This document shows, piece after piece, positions 15,407 to 22,771 of a stretch of 28,077 bases of DNA. The position numbers and the translations under genes were made by a program. Each line of letters opens with the position of its first letter. Position 1 is the first letter of the stretch. The stretch spans positions 1-28,077 of the forward strand of contig CAYZTQ010000016.1 of the NCBI GenBank assembly GCA_964481445.1, written 5' to 3'. This stretch comes from UBA1038 sp964481445 (lineage in GTDB: Bacteria > Bacillota > Clostridia > Christensenellales > Aristaeellaceae). The notes beneath the pieces were generated by a model. The model was not told the origin of the DNA and did no database searches. It saw only the letters and a list, made by a program, of their open reading frames with translations.

Positions 15407-16393
15407 TTACATCGTGCCGGCGTCCGCGGCGTCGATGTTGTCCACCGTTACCTTGTACAGTGGGGTGTAGTTGTCGCGAATCTGGATCGTGCCGTCCAGC
15501 AGGGCGAGCGTGTTCTGGGTGACATCCTGGAACAGGGATTCAAGTCCGCTGCCCATCATGATGGTGCCGCGCCAGATGCTTTCGTTGGTCGCGGATTTGC
15601 GGATCGCGGCGCTGGCGGCCGGGTTGAAGTCGGTGGAGAAGGTGGCGAAGGTCGCCTTGTCCTTGATCTGAGAGTTGAGAGCCATCGCGTAGGCGTCCAC
15701 GCCCATGGCGGTATCGGCGTTGTAGCTGATGATCACCTTGACGTCGGGGTAGGTCAGCAGCAGGTTTTCCGCAGCGGCCTGCCCGCCCGCGTTGGTGGTG
15801 TCAACAGAGACCACGGAGACGACCTTGGCCTTGGGGCACAGCGCGGTGATTTCCTTGAAGCCGTCCGAACGCTCGGCAGCGGAGGGCTTGTCGCGGTTTT
15901 CAAAGATGGCCACTTCCACGCTCTCAGCCGCGGCGTCGGGGAAAGTCTTGTCGATCCACTCGGCGGTCATTTCGGCCTCCACCTTGCCGTTGGCGTAGTT
16001 GTCTGCGCCGAGGAACAGGTCATAGTACCCGGTCGGCTGCGAGAAGGCGACTACCTTGACGCCGGCTTCCTGGGCGCGCTTGAGCACGTCGTCCAGGCTG
16101 GAGGGCTCCACCGCCATTACGATCAGGGCGTCCACGCCCAGCGTGATGAAGTTTTCGATCTGCTCGATCTGTTTGGCCGGGTTCAGGTCGGCGGAAGCGA
16201 CCTCAAACTTATGGCCCATGGCGGTAAAGCGCTCGGTGAACACATTGGCCAGAAGCGCCATGAAATCACCCTGGGTGGTCAGCGTCGAGTAGCCGATGTA
16301 GTAGGATTTGCTTTCCGCCGCGGCGGGCAGAGCCAGCAGGCCCATCAAAAGGGACAGAGCCAGCAGCAGGGACAGAACCTTGGTACATTTCAT
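15407..16393 (-). CDS. Sugar ABC transporter substrate-binding protein (RbsB-like, type 1 periplasmic-binding fold)
   Basis: Secreted sugar-binding protein of a CUT2 importer, 328 aa. An N-terminal signal peptide (basic MKCTK, hydrophobic core, PAAA then ESKSYY) suggests cleavage near residue 26; there is no good lipobox after the core. The fold is recognisable from YYIGYSTLTTQGDFM, NPAKQIEQIENFITLGVDALIVMAVEPSS, GVKVVAFSQPTG and the later NAGGQAAAENLL, IISYNADTAMGVDAYAM. Ligand could be a pentose, hexose, polyol or glycoside. AGGAGG lies upstream of the ATG at 16393, only 20 bases after the oxidoreductase stop, so the two genes are co-transcribed. Confidence 0.93.
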   Translation of the reverse strand: MKCTKVLSLLLALSLLMGLLALPAAAESKSYYIGYSTLTTQGDFMALLANVFTERFTAMGHKFEVASADLNPAKQIEQIENFITLGVDALIVMAVEPSSLDDVLKRAQEAGVKVVAFSQPTGYYDLFLGADNYANGKVEAEMTAEWIDKTFPDAAAESVEVAIFENRDKPSAAERSDGFKEITALCPKAKVVSVVSVDTTNAGGQAAAENLLLTYPDVKVIISYNADTAMGVDAYAMALNSQIKDKATFATFSTDFNPAASAAIRKSATNESIWRGTIMMGSGLESLFQDVTQNTLALLDGTIQIRDNYTPLYKVTVDNIDAADAGTM

Positions 16394-16413
16394 TGCAGTA
16401 TCCTCCTGTAAAT

Positions 16414-17517
16414 TTAAAACACGATGGTTTTATTTTGTTCGGCTGAGGCGTAAATGGCTTCCAGCACGCGGGTGACCACGAAGGCTTCCTCGGGCTTGAC
16501 CAGAGCGGGGGTATTGCTGCTCACCGCCTGAAGCCACTGGCGGGCTTCCAGCACGCCGGGGTTGGAGGCGCTGCCTTCAAAATAGGCCACGCTGCCGCCG
16601 CCCGAGATCGTCTGCTCCATCAGCTGGTTGTTCTTGCTGAAGTTGTAGATCAGCTCGTTTCTGGGGTAGCTCATGCCGCTGCGGATTTCGGCGCCGGCCC
16701 TGGTGCCGCACAGCGTGGTGGAGGCCTCGCGCGATTCGAGCAGGTTGATGGCCCAGGCGGCTTCAAGGTTGATCAGGGCGCCGTTCTTCATCTTGATAAA
16801 GCCCATGGCGCTGTCTTCCACCTCGTAGGTTTTGGGGTCCCAGGGCCCGAACAGGTTGCCCTGCGGCGCCTCGGGGTCATTGCCCAGCTTGTAGAATACT
16901 GTGCCGGTGACGCTTTCGATCTCGTAGTTGTTCATCATCCACAGCGTCATATCAAGGGCGTGGGTGCCGATATCGATTAGCGGGCCGCCGCCCTGCAGAC
17001 TCTTGTCGGGGAAAACGCCCCAGGTCGGCACGGCCCTGCGGCGCACCGCGTGCGCTTTGGCGTAGTAGATATCGCCCAGCTCGCCGTTTTGGCAGGATTG
17101 ATGCAGCGACTGCACCTCGGGCCGGAAGCGGTTCTGGTAGCCGATGGTAAACTGCTTGCCCGACTTCTTCCAGGCGTCCAGCATCTTCTGCGCGTCCGCC
17201 GAGGTATGCGCCATGGGCTTTTCGCACAGCACGTGCTTGCCGTTTTCAAAGGCGGCCACCGTGATGGGGCAGTGGCTGACGTTGGGGGTCAGCACATGGA
17301 CAACGTCCACGTTCTCATCCCTCATCAGCTGCTGGTAGTCCGTATAGACTTTCGCATCCCCGGTGCCGTATTCTGCCCTGGCTTTCTCCGCCCGCTCCAC
17401 GATGATGTCGCAGAAGGCCGTGATCTCGCACAGATCCGCACAGGCTTTCAGGGAGGGAAGGTGCTTTTGGTTGGCGATACCGCCGCAGCCGACGAGGCCG
17501 ATTTTCAGTTTATTCAT
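16414..17517 (-). CDS. Gfo/Idh/MocA family oxidoreductase (candidate glycoside 3-dehydrogenase)
   Basis: NAD(P)-dependent sugar oxidoreductase (367 aa). The N-terminal Rossmann motif is GLVGCGGIA (Gly10, Gly12, Gly13). The family's catalytic/binding set is seen as Lys100 in CEKPMAHT and Asp182/His186 in IDIGTHALDM, with a C-terminal alpha/beta substrate domain. Members oxidise sugar hydroxyls, often at C3. The puerarin-degrading enzyme DgpA, which makes the 3-oxo-glycoside needed for C-glycoside cleavage, belongs to this family, and the neighbouring deglycosidase genes make that role attractive here (inference). The start at 17517 has GGTGGAG shortly upstream; the frame also opens at 17538 but without a ribosome site. 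It is the first gene of the minus-strand operon driven by the 17579-17714 element. Confidence 0.92.
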   Translation of the reverse strand: MNKLKIGLVGCGGIANQKHLPSLKACADLCEITAFCDIIVERAEKARAEYGTGDAKVYTDYQQLMRDENVDVVHVLTPNVSHCPITVAAFENGKHVLCEKPMAHTSADAQKMLDAWKKSGKQFTIGYQNRFRPEVQSLHQSCQNGELGDIYYAKAHAVRRRAVPTWGVFPDKSLQGGGPLIDIGTHALDMTLWMMNNYEIESVTGTVFYKLGNDPEAPQGNLFGPWDPKTYEVEDSAMGFIKMKNGALINLEAAWAINLLESREASTTLCGTRAGAEIRSGMSYPRNELIYNFSKNNQLMEQTISGGGSVAYFEGSASNPGVLEARQWLQAVSSNTPALVKPEEAFVVTRVLEAIYASAEQNKTIVF

Positions 17518-17578
17518 TTGTCTCCACCTTTCAGGCAATCATGGAAAGGGAGATCTGCCCGTCAGCCGGGCCTGCCGC

Positions 17579-17714
17579 CCTTCACTTTTTTACATGCACA
17601 GCATAATACAAAAAGGGCAAGCGCAACCCCGATTTCTTGTGTTGATAATGATGATTATTTCTTTTGAAGGAGGAAATGAGAAGAGGATGACAAAAAAGGA
17701 GAAATGTTTTTTGC
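17579..17714 (-). promoter_or_regulatory. Conserved 136-bp promoter/operator element, copy 1 (drives the oxidoreductase-Rbs operon)
   Basis: Read on the minus strand, this element aligns without gaps to copy 2 (20251-20386), about 111 of 136 positions by hand count. It contains the 31-bp core (17637-17667) that is 100% identical and includes ATAATCATCATTAT, a conserved TATTAT that fits a -10 (17603-17608), and a conserved end GTAAAAAAGTGAAGG. No consensus -35 lies at 16-18 bases, as expected for an activator-dependent promoter. The core would sit at about -40 to -70, the usual place for an AraC-family activator site. It separates the AraC-type gene (stop 17730) from the oxidoreductase (start 17517). 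The conservation is seen; the activator is inferred. Confidence 0.8.
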
Positions 17715-17729
17715 TCTGCCGCCGCGGGC

Positions 17730-20096
17730 TCAGATCATCAGGGTGATTTTGAGCAGCTGGATTTCGTTCTGGCTCAGCGAGGTACGCACGTTCAGGCGGC
17801 CGCTGTGCACCTCCAGACGCTGAGAGTTCTGCCTGGGCACGCAGGCGCCCTTCAAATAGGTCAGCTCCTCCCGGCTCAGCACCTCCGGGGAGCCGAGCCG
17901 CAGCCATTCTTCGAGCAGGCCGCCGATTTCCTGATTGATGAACAGGCGCGTCAGTTTGCAATGGCCGTTTTTGACGCCATCCAGGCTGATGTCCAGCCCC
18001 AGGATCTGTTCCGAGGGCAGCTGGCGGTAATCCGCCTCGTGCTCATAGCGGTAGAAGTATTCCATATTCAGCTTGCCGGTGTTGTGGCAGACAATGTAAT
18101 AATTGTCCCTCAAATCGGTGGTGACGGCGCAGTGCTCGCCTTTCAGAATCAGGTGCGGGCCCAGCAGGTTCATAAACTGCAGCGCGTAGAGCGAGGGCTT
18201 GCTGATGCCGTCCTTGCTCAGCAGGCCATAGCCGCCGATCAGCGTTTCAAAGGAGTCGAAATAGTCATACTGCAGGTCGGAGCCGCCGAAGTACACAATG
18301 GCCTCCGTATCGTCCATACAGTCGATCAGGGTCTTGACCATGTAGGCGCCTTTGTAGCAACTGTCGTTGATGAGGCTGCGGCAGGAGAGGGAAAGGTTCC
18401 ACCGGCTCACATACAAGGGCACCTGCTCAAAATGGTGCTTTTCCATGATCTGGCGGATCAGGATCAGCTTTTTGCGGATATAGCTCTCATCCCGTGAGAA
18501 GCGCATCTTGCGGTACTGCCCGTCTTCGATCAAATCGTAGGGCGTCAGCCAGACGGTCAGAAAATCTGGCCGGTAGGGGAATTTGCCCCAGACAGACAGC
18601 AGTTCCTCAAGCCCCTGCCCCTCGTCGTACACAAACACCGCGCCGCCCCCGACCGGAGTGCGCGGCAGCAGCTGCTTGACCGCCTGATAGGCCGTGCGGA
18701 AGAAGGAAAGGAAGCTGAGCTCCGCCCCGTCGATGGGCAGGCGGATATCCATGCCCTGCTCGAAAACCCAGCCCTCCACCTGCTCCACCCCGTAGCGGTT
18801 GATGCAGTGCTTCAAAAAGCTGTTGAGCAGCCGGGCATACTGCGCCATCGTATGGATTTCCAGCTCGTCCCGCTTGTAATAGATAGGGTCTTCGCCGCCG
18901 CTGTAAAGCTCCTTGGGGTGCAGCGCGAAGTCGATGACCGGCGTTAGGCCGTTGTCGACCAGAAAGTCGAGCACGCTGTCCACCCGGCTGAAATTGTACT
19001 GGCTGGCTTGTATATCCACCAGCATTTCCTTGGCGAACAGGCTCCAGATGGAAATCTTATGGATGTCCAGCTCTTTTTTCAGGATCAGCAGATGCTCCCG
19101 CACCCGGCTGTCCATCAGATCGGCGCTGTTGCCGATGCTGTAATAATGGCGCCAGATGCGCCTGAGCGGCGTGTGCTCGCGCGCGTCCGCCTGCACCTGC
19201 TGCACGTAGACGCTGTCCTTTTCCCTTTGAACCGGATACTGGTTGAAATACTGCGCCAACTGCTGCAGCTGCTGCCTGCTGCGGTTTTCCTGCCCTGCGC
19301 TCTGCGTTTGCGCGGCCAGCCGCTTGCGGTGCTCGGTGGGGGAAATACCGTGCTTGGCGCTGAAGACCCGGTTGAAAGAGCTGAGGCTGGTAAAGCCGTT
19401 GTCAAGGGCGATGCGGGTGATGGAGTGGGTGGTGTTTTCCAAATCCTGCGAGGAGTGGTACAGCCTGAGGCTGTTGACGTACTCGATAAAGCCGGTTCCC
19501 AGCAGATTTTTGATGTATTTGGAAAGGTAAGTCACCGACAGGTGCAGCCTGTCGCTCAGATCCTGCAGGCTGATGGGGCCGGTGAAGCCGGTCTGGATGT
19601 ATTCAAGGATGGCCATGTCGCGGTCGTCGGCGCCTCCGCTGTCTTCTTCCTTTTCCGCCTGCTGCGGGGCGAAGCGGGATACGAGCAGCAGCAGCACCTC
19701 ATACTGCTGACGAAGGTGGCGGATGCGGTTCTGTTCGTTGGGGTAGGTATAGGCATGCAGCAGACGCTTCAACTGATAGCGCAGTTCCTGCGCGTCCTCC
19801 TGGCTAGCGGCAGCGGAGTTGCAGTCGACTGTGAAATGCGGGTTTCTGGTTATTTCCAGCACGCCGGACTGGTAATACTCAAGGCACACCGCCAGCGAGT
19901 CCACGCCGACCGTGTACTGATGGGGCTCGTCATGGTTGAAAGCCATAAAGCCTTCGGCCAGCAGCGTCTGCGGCCGCTTGCCCGAGAGCATCAGCTCGCC
20001 GTACACAACATAATACAGCAGCAGATTGCCGCTGCTGACCCGGGCAGTGTCGCCGCCCGAAAGCATCTGTGTTTTGGCCGGATACAGCTCCCGCAT
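17730..20096 (-). CDS. AraC family transcriptional regulator with C-terminal GH39-like domain
   Basis: DNA-binding regulator of 788 aa. Residues about 1-155 form a cupin-type AraC sensing region. Residues about 160-258 form the double helix-turn-helix (LQDLSDRLHLSVTYLSKYIK, then IARIAL-type second helix ITRIALDNGFTSLSSFNRVF and SPTEHRK). Residues about 290-740 resemble the GH39 beta-xylosidase barrel. By eye the GH39 acid/base motif WNEP is replaced by F445-E446-Q447-G448 and the nucleophile TEF(N) by S564-R565-W566-N567, so both catalytic glutamates seem lost and the domain is probably a sugar sensor. The ATG at 20096 has AAAGGGGGC upstream; a TTGCGT-17-TATGCT promoter precedes it. The gene lies between two inverted copies of the element it probably binds. 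Confidence 0.9.
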   Translation of the reverse strand: MRELYPAKTQMLSGGDTARVSSGNLLLYYVVYGELMLSGKRPQTLLAEGFMAFNHDEPHQYTVGVDSLAVCLEYYQSGVLEITRNPHFTVDCNSAAASQEDAQELRYQLKRLLHAYTYPNEQNRIRHLRQQYEVLLLLVSRFAPQQAEKEEDSGGADDRDMAILEYIQTGFTGPISLQDLSDRLHLSVTYLSKYIKNLLGTGFIEYVNSLRLYHSSQDLENTTHSITRIALDNGFTSLSSFNRVFSAKHGISPTEHRKRLAAQTQSAGQENRSRQQLQQLAQYFNQYPVQREKDSVYVQQVQADAREHTPLRRIWRHYYSIGNSADLMDSRVREHLLILKKELDIHKISIWSLFAKEMLVDIQASQYNFSRVDSVLDFLVDNGLTPVIDFALHPKELYSGGEDPIYYKRDELEIHTMAQYARLLNSFLKHCINRYGVEQVEGWVFEQGMDIRLPIDGAELSFLSFFRTAYQAVKQLLPRTPVGGGAVFVYDEGQGLEELLSVWGKFPYRPDFLTVWLTPYDLIEDGQYRKMRFSRDESYIRKKLILIRQIMEKHHFEQVPLYVSRWNLSLSCRSLINDSCYKGAYMVKTLIDCMDDTEAIVYFGGSDLQYDYFDSFETLIGGYGLLSKDGISKPSLYALQFMNLLGPHLILKGEHCAVTTDLRDNYYIVCHNTGKLNMEYFYRYEHEADYRQLPSEQILGLDISLDGVKNGHCKLTRLFINQEIGGLLEEWLRLGSPEVLSREELTYLKGACVPRQNSQRLEVHSGRLNVRTSLSQNEIQLLKITLMI

Positions 20097-20121
20097 GATG
20101 ATAGGACGCCCCCTTTTTTAA

Positions 20122-20150
20122 AGCATACCAAGCAAGCGGAAGGAACGCAA
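20122..20150 (-). promoter_or_regulatory. Sigma-A-type promoter of the AraC-type regulator gene
   Basis: On the minus strand TTGCGT (20145-20150) and TATGCT (20122-20127) are exactly 17 bases apart, about 25 bases before the ATG at 20096. It looks active without the conserved 136-bp element, so the regulator may be made constitutively at a low level. Its -35 touches the outer arm of a long inverted repeat (20149-20244). Confidence 0.65.
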
Positions 20151-20244
20151 GTACGGCCTCGTATCCGCGCATAGAGGGGAAAAGTGAGGGTTTATCTTCA
20201 TCCGCGGAGCTTTTTCCTCTTTTGCGCGACTTTTGGCCGTACTT
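20149..20244. repeat. Long imperfect inverted repeat (96 bases) upstream of the regulator promoter
   Basis: Three pairs of arms nest symmetrically: AAGTACGGCC/GGCCGTACTT (20149-20158 with 20235-20244, perfect), CGCGCA/TGCGCG (20166-20171 with 20223-20228, perfect), and AGAGGGGAAAAG/CTTTTTCCTCT (20173-20184 with 20210-20220, one bulge/mismatch). The central loop is about 25 bases. It may be a regulatory DNA structure, a small RNA, or the remains of a miniature inverted-repeat element. No coding frame occupies it. Confidence 0.65.
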
Positions 20245-20250
20245 TGGAAA

Positions 20251-20386
20251 GCAAAAAATCTATATCTTTTTTTGTCATATTCCTTTTGCTCCCGCCATCA
20301 AAAGAAATAATCATCATTATCAACACAATAAATCGGGTTTGCGCTTGTTCTATTTATATTATGCTGTCTTCGTAAAAAAGTGAAGG
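20251..20386 (+). promoter_or_regulatory. Conserved 136-bp promoter/operator element, copy 2 (drives the deglycosidase operon)
   Basis: Plus-strand copy of the element at 17579-17714. The 31-bp identical core is at 20298-20328, the conserved TATTAT at 20357-20362, and the conserved GTAAAAAAGTGAAGG ends at 20386, 44 bases before the first ATG of the operon. The segment CTTTTTTTGTCAT further upstream is also shared. The -35 region (CGGGTT at 17 bases) is poor, again pointing to an activator. The rest of the 20097-20430 gap holds the regulator promoter and the long inverted repeat. Confidence 0.8.
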
Positions 20387-20430
20387 CCCCGCCCGGCAGA
20401 GGGCTGTTCATCATAGGCAGGAGGGAAAAC

Positions 20431-21303
20431 ATGTATTCATTTGAGAGCAAGGGCCCCAAGCGCGGCGTCTCGTTCTACAGCTATTCGGCCGAGTACGGCC
20501 TGACCAAGACGCTGGAGGATTGCTTTGAGGACGCGCATGACATGGGGGCGCACGGGATCGAGATATTGGCCAACACCCACATCGACAACTATCCCTATCC
20601 CTCGGACGCGTGGGTGGAAAACTGGCACCGTCTTTGCGACAAATACGAGATCATCCCCGTGGAATACGGCCACTGGATCGATTCTCACGTGCTGCAGGGG
20701 CGCGAGCTGACCACGGAGGAAAGCGTGGAGATGCTCTGCCGGGATATCCGTCTGGCGCACCGCCTCGGCTTTACGGTGATGCGTACCAAGATGCCGGTCA
20801 TCAACGAGCTGCTGGAGCCTGTGCTGAACTGGCGCGAAATCATCCGAGCGGCGCTGCCTCTGGCGGAACAGCTGGGCGTTAAGATGTGCCCCGAGATCCA
20901 TACCCCTTCCAACCTGAACGGCAAAATGGTCAGGGAATACATCGACTTCATCAAAGAGACGAAGACCAAAAACTTCGGGCTGAACATCGACTTCTCCGTT
21001 TTTCGCACCGAGTTTGCCGAGGGCGAGTGGAGAGACCCGAACTTCGAGCCGAACCGGCCCGAGGACATCATCCCGCTGCTGCCGTATGTATACTGCTGCC
21101 ACGCGAAATTTATCCAGATGAATGACGATTTTGAAGAGATGACCATTCCTTACCCGCAGATCATCGACATTCTCAAGCGGGAAGGCTGGGACGGCTACCT
21201 GCTGAGCGAATACGAAGGCGCGGACAAATACGATGACGGCTACGAAGTGGGCCAGACGCTCAGAAAACAGCATATCATGCTGAAAAACCTGATGGGCGAG
21301 TAA
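20431..21303 (+). CDS. Sugar isomerase/epimerase-type TIM barrel, candidate C-glycoside deglycosidase alpha subunit
   Basis: Cytoplasmic xylose isomerase-like TIM barrel (290 aa). Four probable metal ligands lie at strand ends: Glu155 (CPEIH), Asp187 (NIDFS), His224 (CCHAKF) and Glu260 (LSEYEG), with His157 nearby as a possible catalytic base. C-glycoside deglycosidases (DgpB/DgpC, CarB/CarC, DfgA/DfgB) consist of such a barrel as alpha subunit and a small beta subunit; they cleave the C-C bond of 3-oxo-C-glycosides. The next gene encodes that beta subunit, only 11 bases downstream, which is the main reason for the call. AGGAGGGAAAAC precedes the ATG at 20431, so the longer frame from 20380 is rejected. 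Another 3-oxo-glycoside-cleaving activity, including O-glycosides, is possible. Confidence 0.85.
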   Translation: MYSFESKGPKRGVSFYSYSAEYGLTKTLEDCFEDAHDMGAHGIEILANTHIDNYPYPSDAWVENWHRLCDKYEIIPVEYGHWIDSHVLQGRELTTEESVEMLCRDIRLAHRLGFTVMRTKMPVINELLEPVLNWREIIRAALPLAEQLGVKMCPEIHTPSNLNGKMVREYIDFIKETKTKNFGLNIDFSVFRTEFAEGEWRDPNFEPNRPEDIIPLLPYVYCCHAKFIQMNDDFEEMTIPYPQIIDILKREGWDGYLLSEYEGADKYDDGYEVGQTLRKQHIMLKNLMGE

Positions 21304-21314
21304 GGAGCGGCGTT

Positions 21315-21755
21315 ATGGAAAAGCAAGTAATTCAATCGGTCGGTTTCCGCAATCTGTCGAAAGACGGCAGGATGGTCGGGTTTCAGTTCAAGATCAGGCT
21401 GCCGTATTACAGGGGAGTCTTCCTCTCACAGCTGATGCCGGGCGCCCTGTTTGTGGACGGCGAGCGCATCGGAAAGGAAGACATTATCTGGACGCTGAAG
21501 GGCGAGGAGTACACCGTTGAGCAGATGAAGCAGGATTTTAAAACCCACTGGACCCCCAATGAGCTCATGGTGCTGAAGGTCAAAAAGCCCGGCGGGCTTG
21601 CTCAAGGCTGGCATGAGCTCAAGTACGGCTTCTGCTTTACCTCCAGCTATATGCCTCCCTTCCTGCAGAATACCCTGGGCCCGGATACCGAAAGCTTCGT
21701 CCGACTGCCGGAATTCGGCGATCATGTGAACACACGTTCACTGCTGATTGTCTGA
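21315..21755 (+). CDS. C-glycoside deglycosidase beta subunit (CGDB domain, DUF6379)
   Basis: Small all-beta-type protein of 146 aa, no signal peptide or membrane segment. The pattern matches what I know of the beta subunits of C-glycoside deglycosidases: a near-N-terminal GFRN, MVGFQFKIRLPYYRGVFLS, a FVDGE turn, IWTLKGEEYTVEQM, LKVKKPGGLAQGWHEL and SSYMPP. In the solved complexes this subunit binds the alpha barrel and helps form the active site. The ATG at 21315 has AAGGAGCGGCGTT upstream. Tight linkage to the alpha gene fits an obligate complex. Identification is by recognition of conserved motifs; an HMM search would confirm it. Confidence 0.87.
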   Translation: MEKQVIQSVGFRNLSKDGRMVGFQFKIRLPYYRGVFLSQLMPGALFVDGERIGKEDIIWTLKGEEYTVEQMKQDFKTHWTPNELMVLKVKKPGGLAQGWHELKYGFCFTSSYMPPFLQNTLGPDTESFVRLPEFGDHVNTRSLLIV

Positions 21756-21772
21756 GGAAAGCGGGCCTTTTC

Positions 21773-22756
21773 ATGAAAAGCCAGGCAAGAGACGCAACTG
21801 CAAAAGAAAGCCATCCCTTTCGCCGGATAGCCGAGACAACGGGCCAGATCCCGCGCGGGCTTGCAGCGGACTACAAAAGGAATAAGGTCATCTACCTTCT
21901 TTTGCTGATTATCCTGCTGTACTTCGTTCTGTTTCACTATGCCCCGATGGTCGGCCTGCTGATGGCCTTTGAAAGGTACAGCCCGATAAAGGGCGTTTTC
22001 GGCAGCAAATGGGTGGGCATGAAGAACTTTGCCAACTTCTTCGAAGGGCCCTATGTAGGCAGACTGATCCGCAACACGGTAGCGATTGGCACACTGGATC
22101 TTTTGGTCAACTTTCCCGCCCCCATCATCTTTGCTCTGGTGCTCAATGAAGTCAGGCAGAAGCTGTTCAAGAAAACTGTGCAGACAATCAGCTACATGCC
22201 CTACTTCATCTCAGTGGTGGTTGCCTGCGGTCTGGTGGTTGATTTCACGCAGGCTGGCGGCGTGGTTTCCGAGCTGGTTGCCGCAGTTAGAGGCAGCGAA
22301 TCGGTGAACCTGCTCAACCAAAAGAGCAATTTCTGGCTGATTTACGTCGTCCAGAATCTGTGGCAGGGTCTCGGCTACGGCTCCATCATCTACCTTTCCG
22401 CCTTAAGCTCGGTCGACCAGGAGCTGTATGAGGCTGCCTATGTTGACGGAGCGGGGCGATGGAAGCAGCTGATCCATGTGACGGTACCGGGCATTACGCC
22501 TATGATCATCATGATGCTCATTCTGCGCATGGGTGCGGTATTTACCGTGGGGGCGGACAAGATTCTGCTTCTCTACGGCCCTGCCAACTACGCCTATTCG
22601 GACGTCATCAACACTTATGTCTACCGCATCGGCATTACGCAGACGGACTTTGGCCTGTCGACGGCTGTGGGGCTGTTCAACTCTCTGATCGGCACCATCA
22701 TGCTGCTGACCACCAACAGGGTGGCCAAAAAGCTGTCAGGCATGTCGCTGTTTTAG
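21773..22756 (+). CDS. ABC transporter permease (LplB type, CUT1 sugar/glycoside importer)
   Basis: Membrane permease (327 aa, six or more hydrophobic segments) of the LplABC/YtcP group of carbohydrate importers. Typical features are LLLLIILLYFVLFHYAPMVGLLMAFERYSP near residues 42-71, KWVGMKNFANFF, and the ATPase-contact loop EAAYVDGAGRWKQLIHVTVPGI. It starts 17 bases after the beta-subunit stop; the ribosome site is weak (GAGG is 15 bases from the ATG), suggesting coupling to upstream translation. A hydrophilic N-terminal extension of about 40 residues precedes the first helix. No ATPase gene is present in the operon; this transporter class usually borrows a shared MsmX-type ATPase. Confidence 0.92.
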   Translation: MKSQARDATAKESHPFRRIAETTGQIPRGLAADYKRNKVIYLLLLIILLYFVLFHYAPMVGLLMAFERYSPIKGVFGSKWVGMKNFANFFEGPYVGRLIRNTVAIGTLDLLVNFPAPIIFALVLNEVRQKLFKKTVQTISYMPYFISVVVACGLVVDFTQAGGVVSELVAAVRGSESVNLLNQKSNFWLIYVVQNLWQGLGYGSIIYLSALSSVDQELYEAAYVDGAGRWKQLIHVTVPGITPMIIMMLILRMGAVFTVGADKILLLYGPANYAYSDVINTYVYRIGITQTDFGLSTAVGLFNSLIGTIMLLTTNRVAKKLSGMSLF

Positions 22757-22771
22757 CGGCAGGAGGCAAAT

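Noticed and set aside
14744..16411. Plus-strand open frame of 555 codons opposite the Rbs-type ATPase and binding-protein genes
   Set aside because: Antisense shadow of two clearly homologous genes. Its composition is rich in Gly, Val, His, Asp and Arg, typical of reverse-complement translation of GC-rich coding DNA, with no recognisable domain.
19008..20174. Plus-strand open frame of 388 codons opposite the AraC-type regulator
   Set aside because: Antisense shadow that even crosses the regulator promoter; no family pattern.
17579..20386. Inverted copies around the regulator gene as ends of a mobile element
   Set aside because: No transposase or recombinase lies inside, the copies look like promoters with -10 elements in front of operons, and no target-site duplication is visible.
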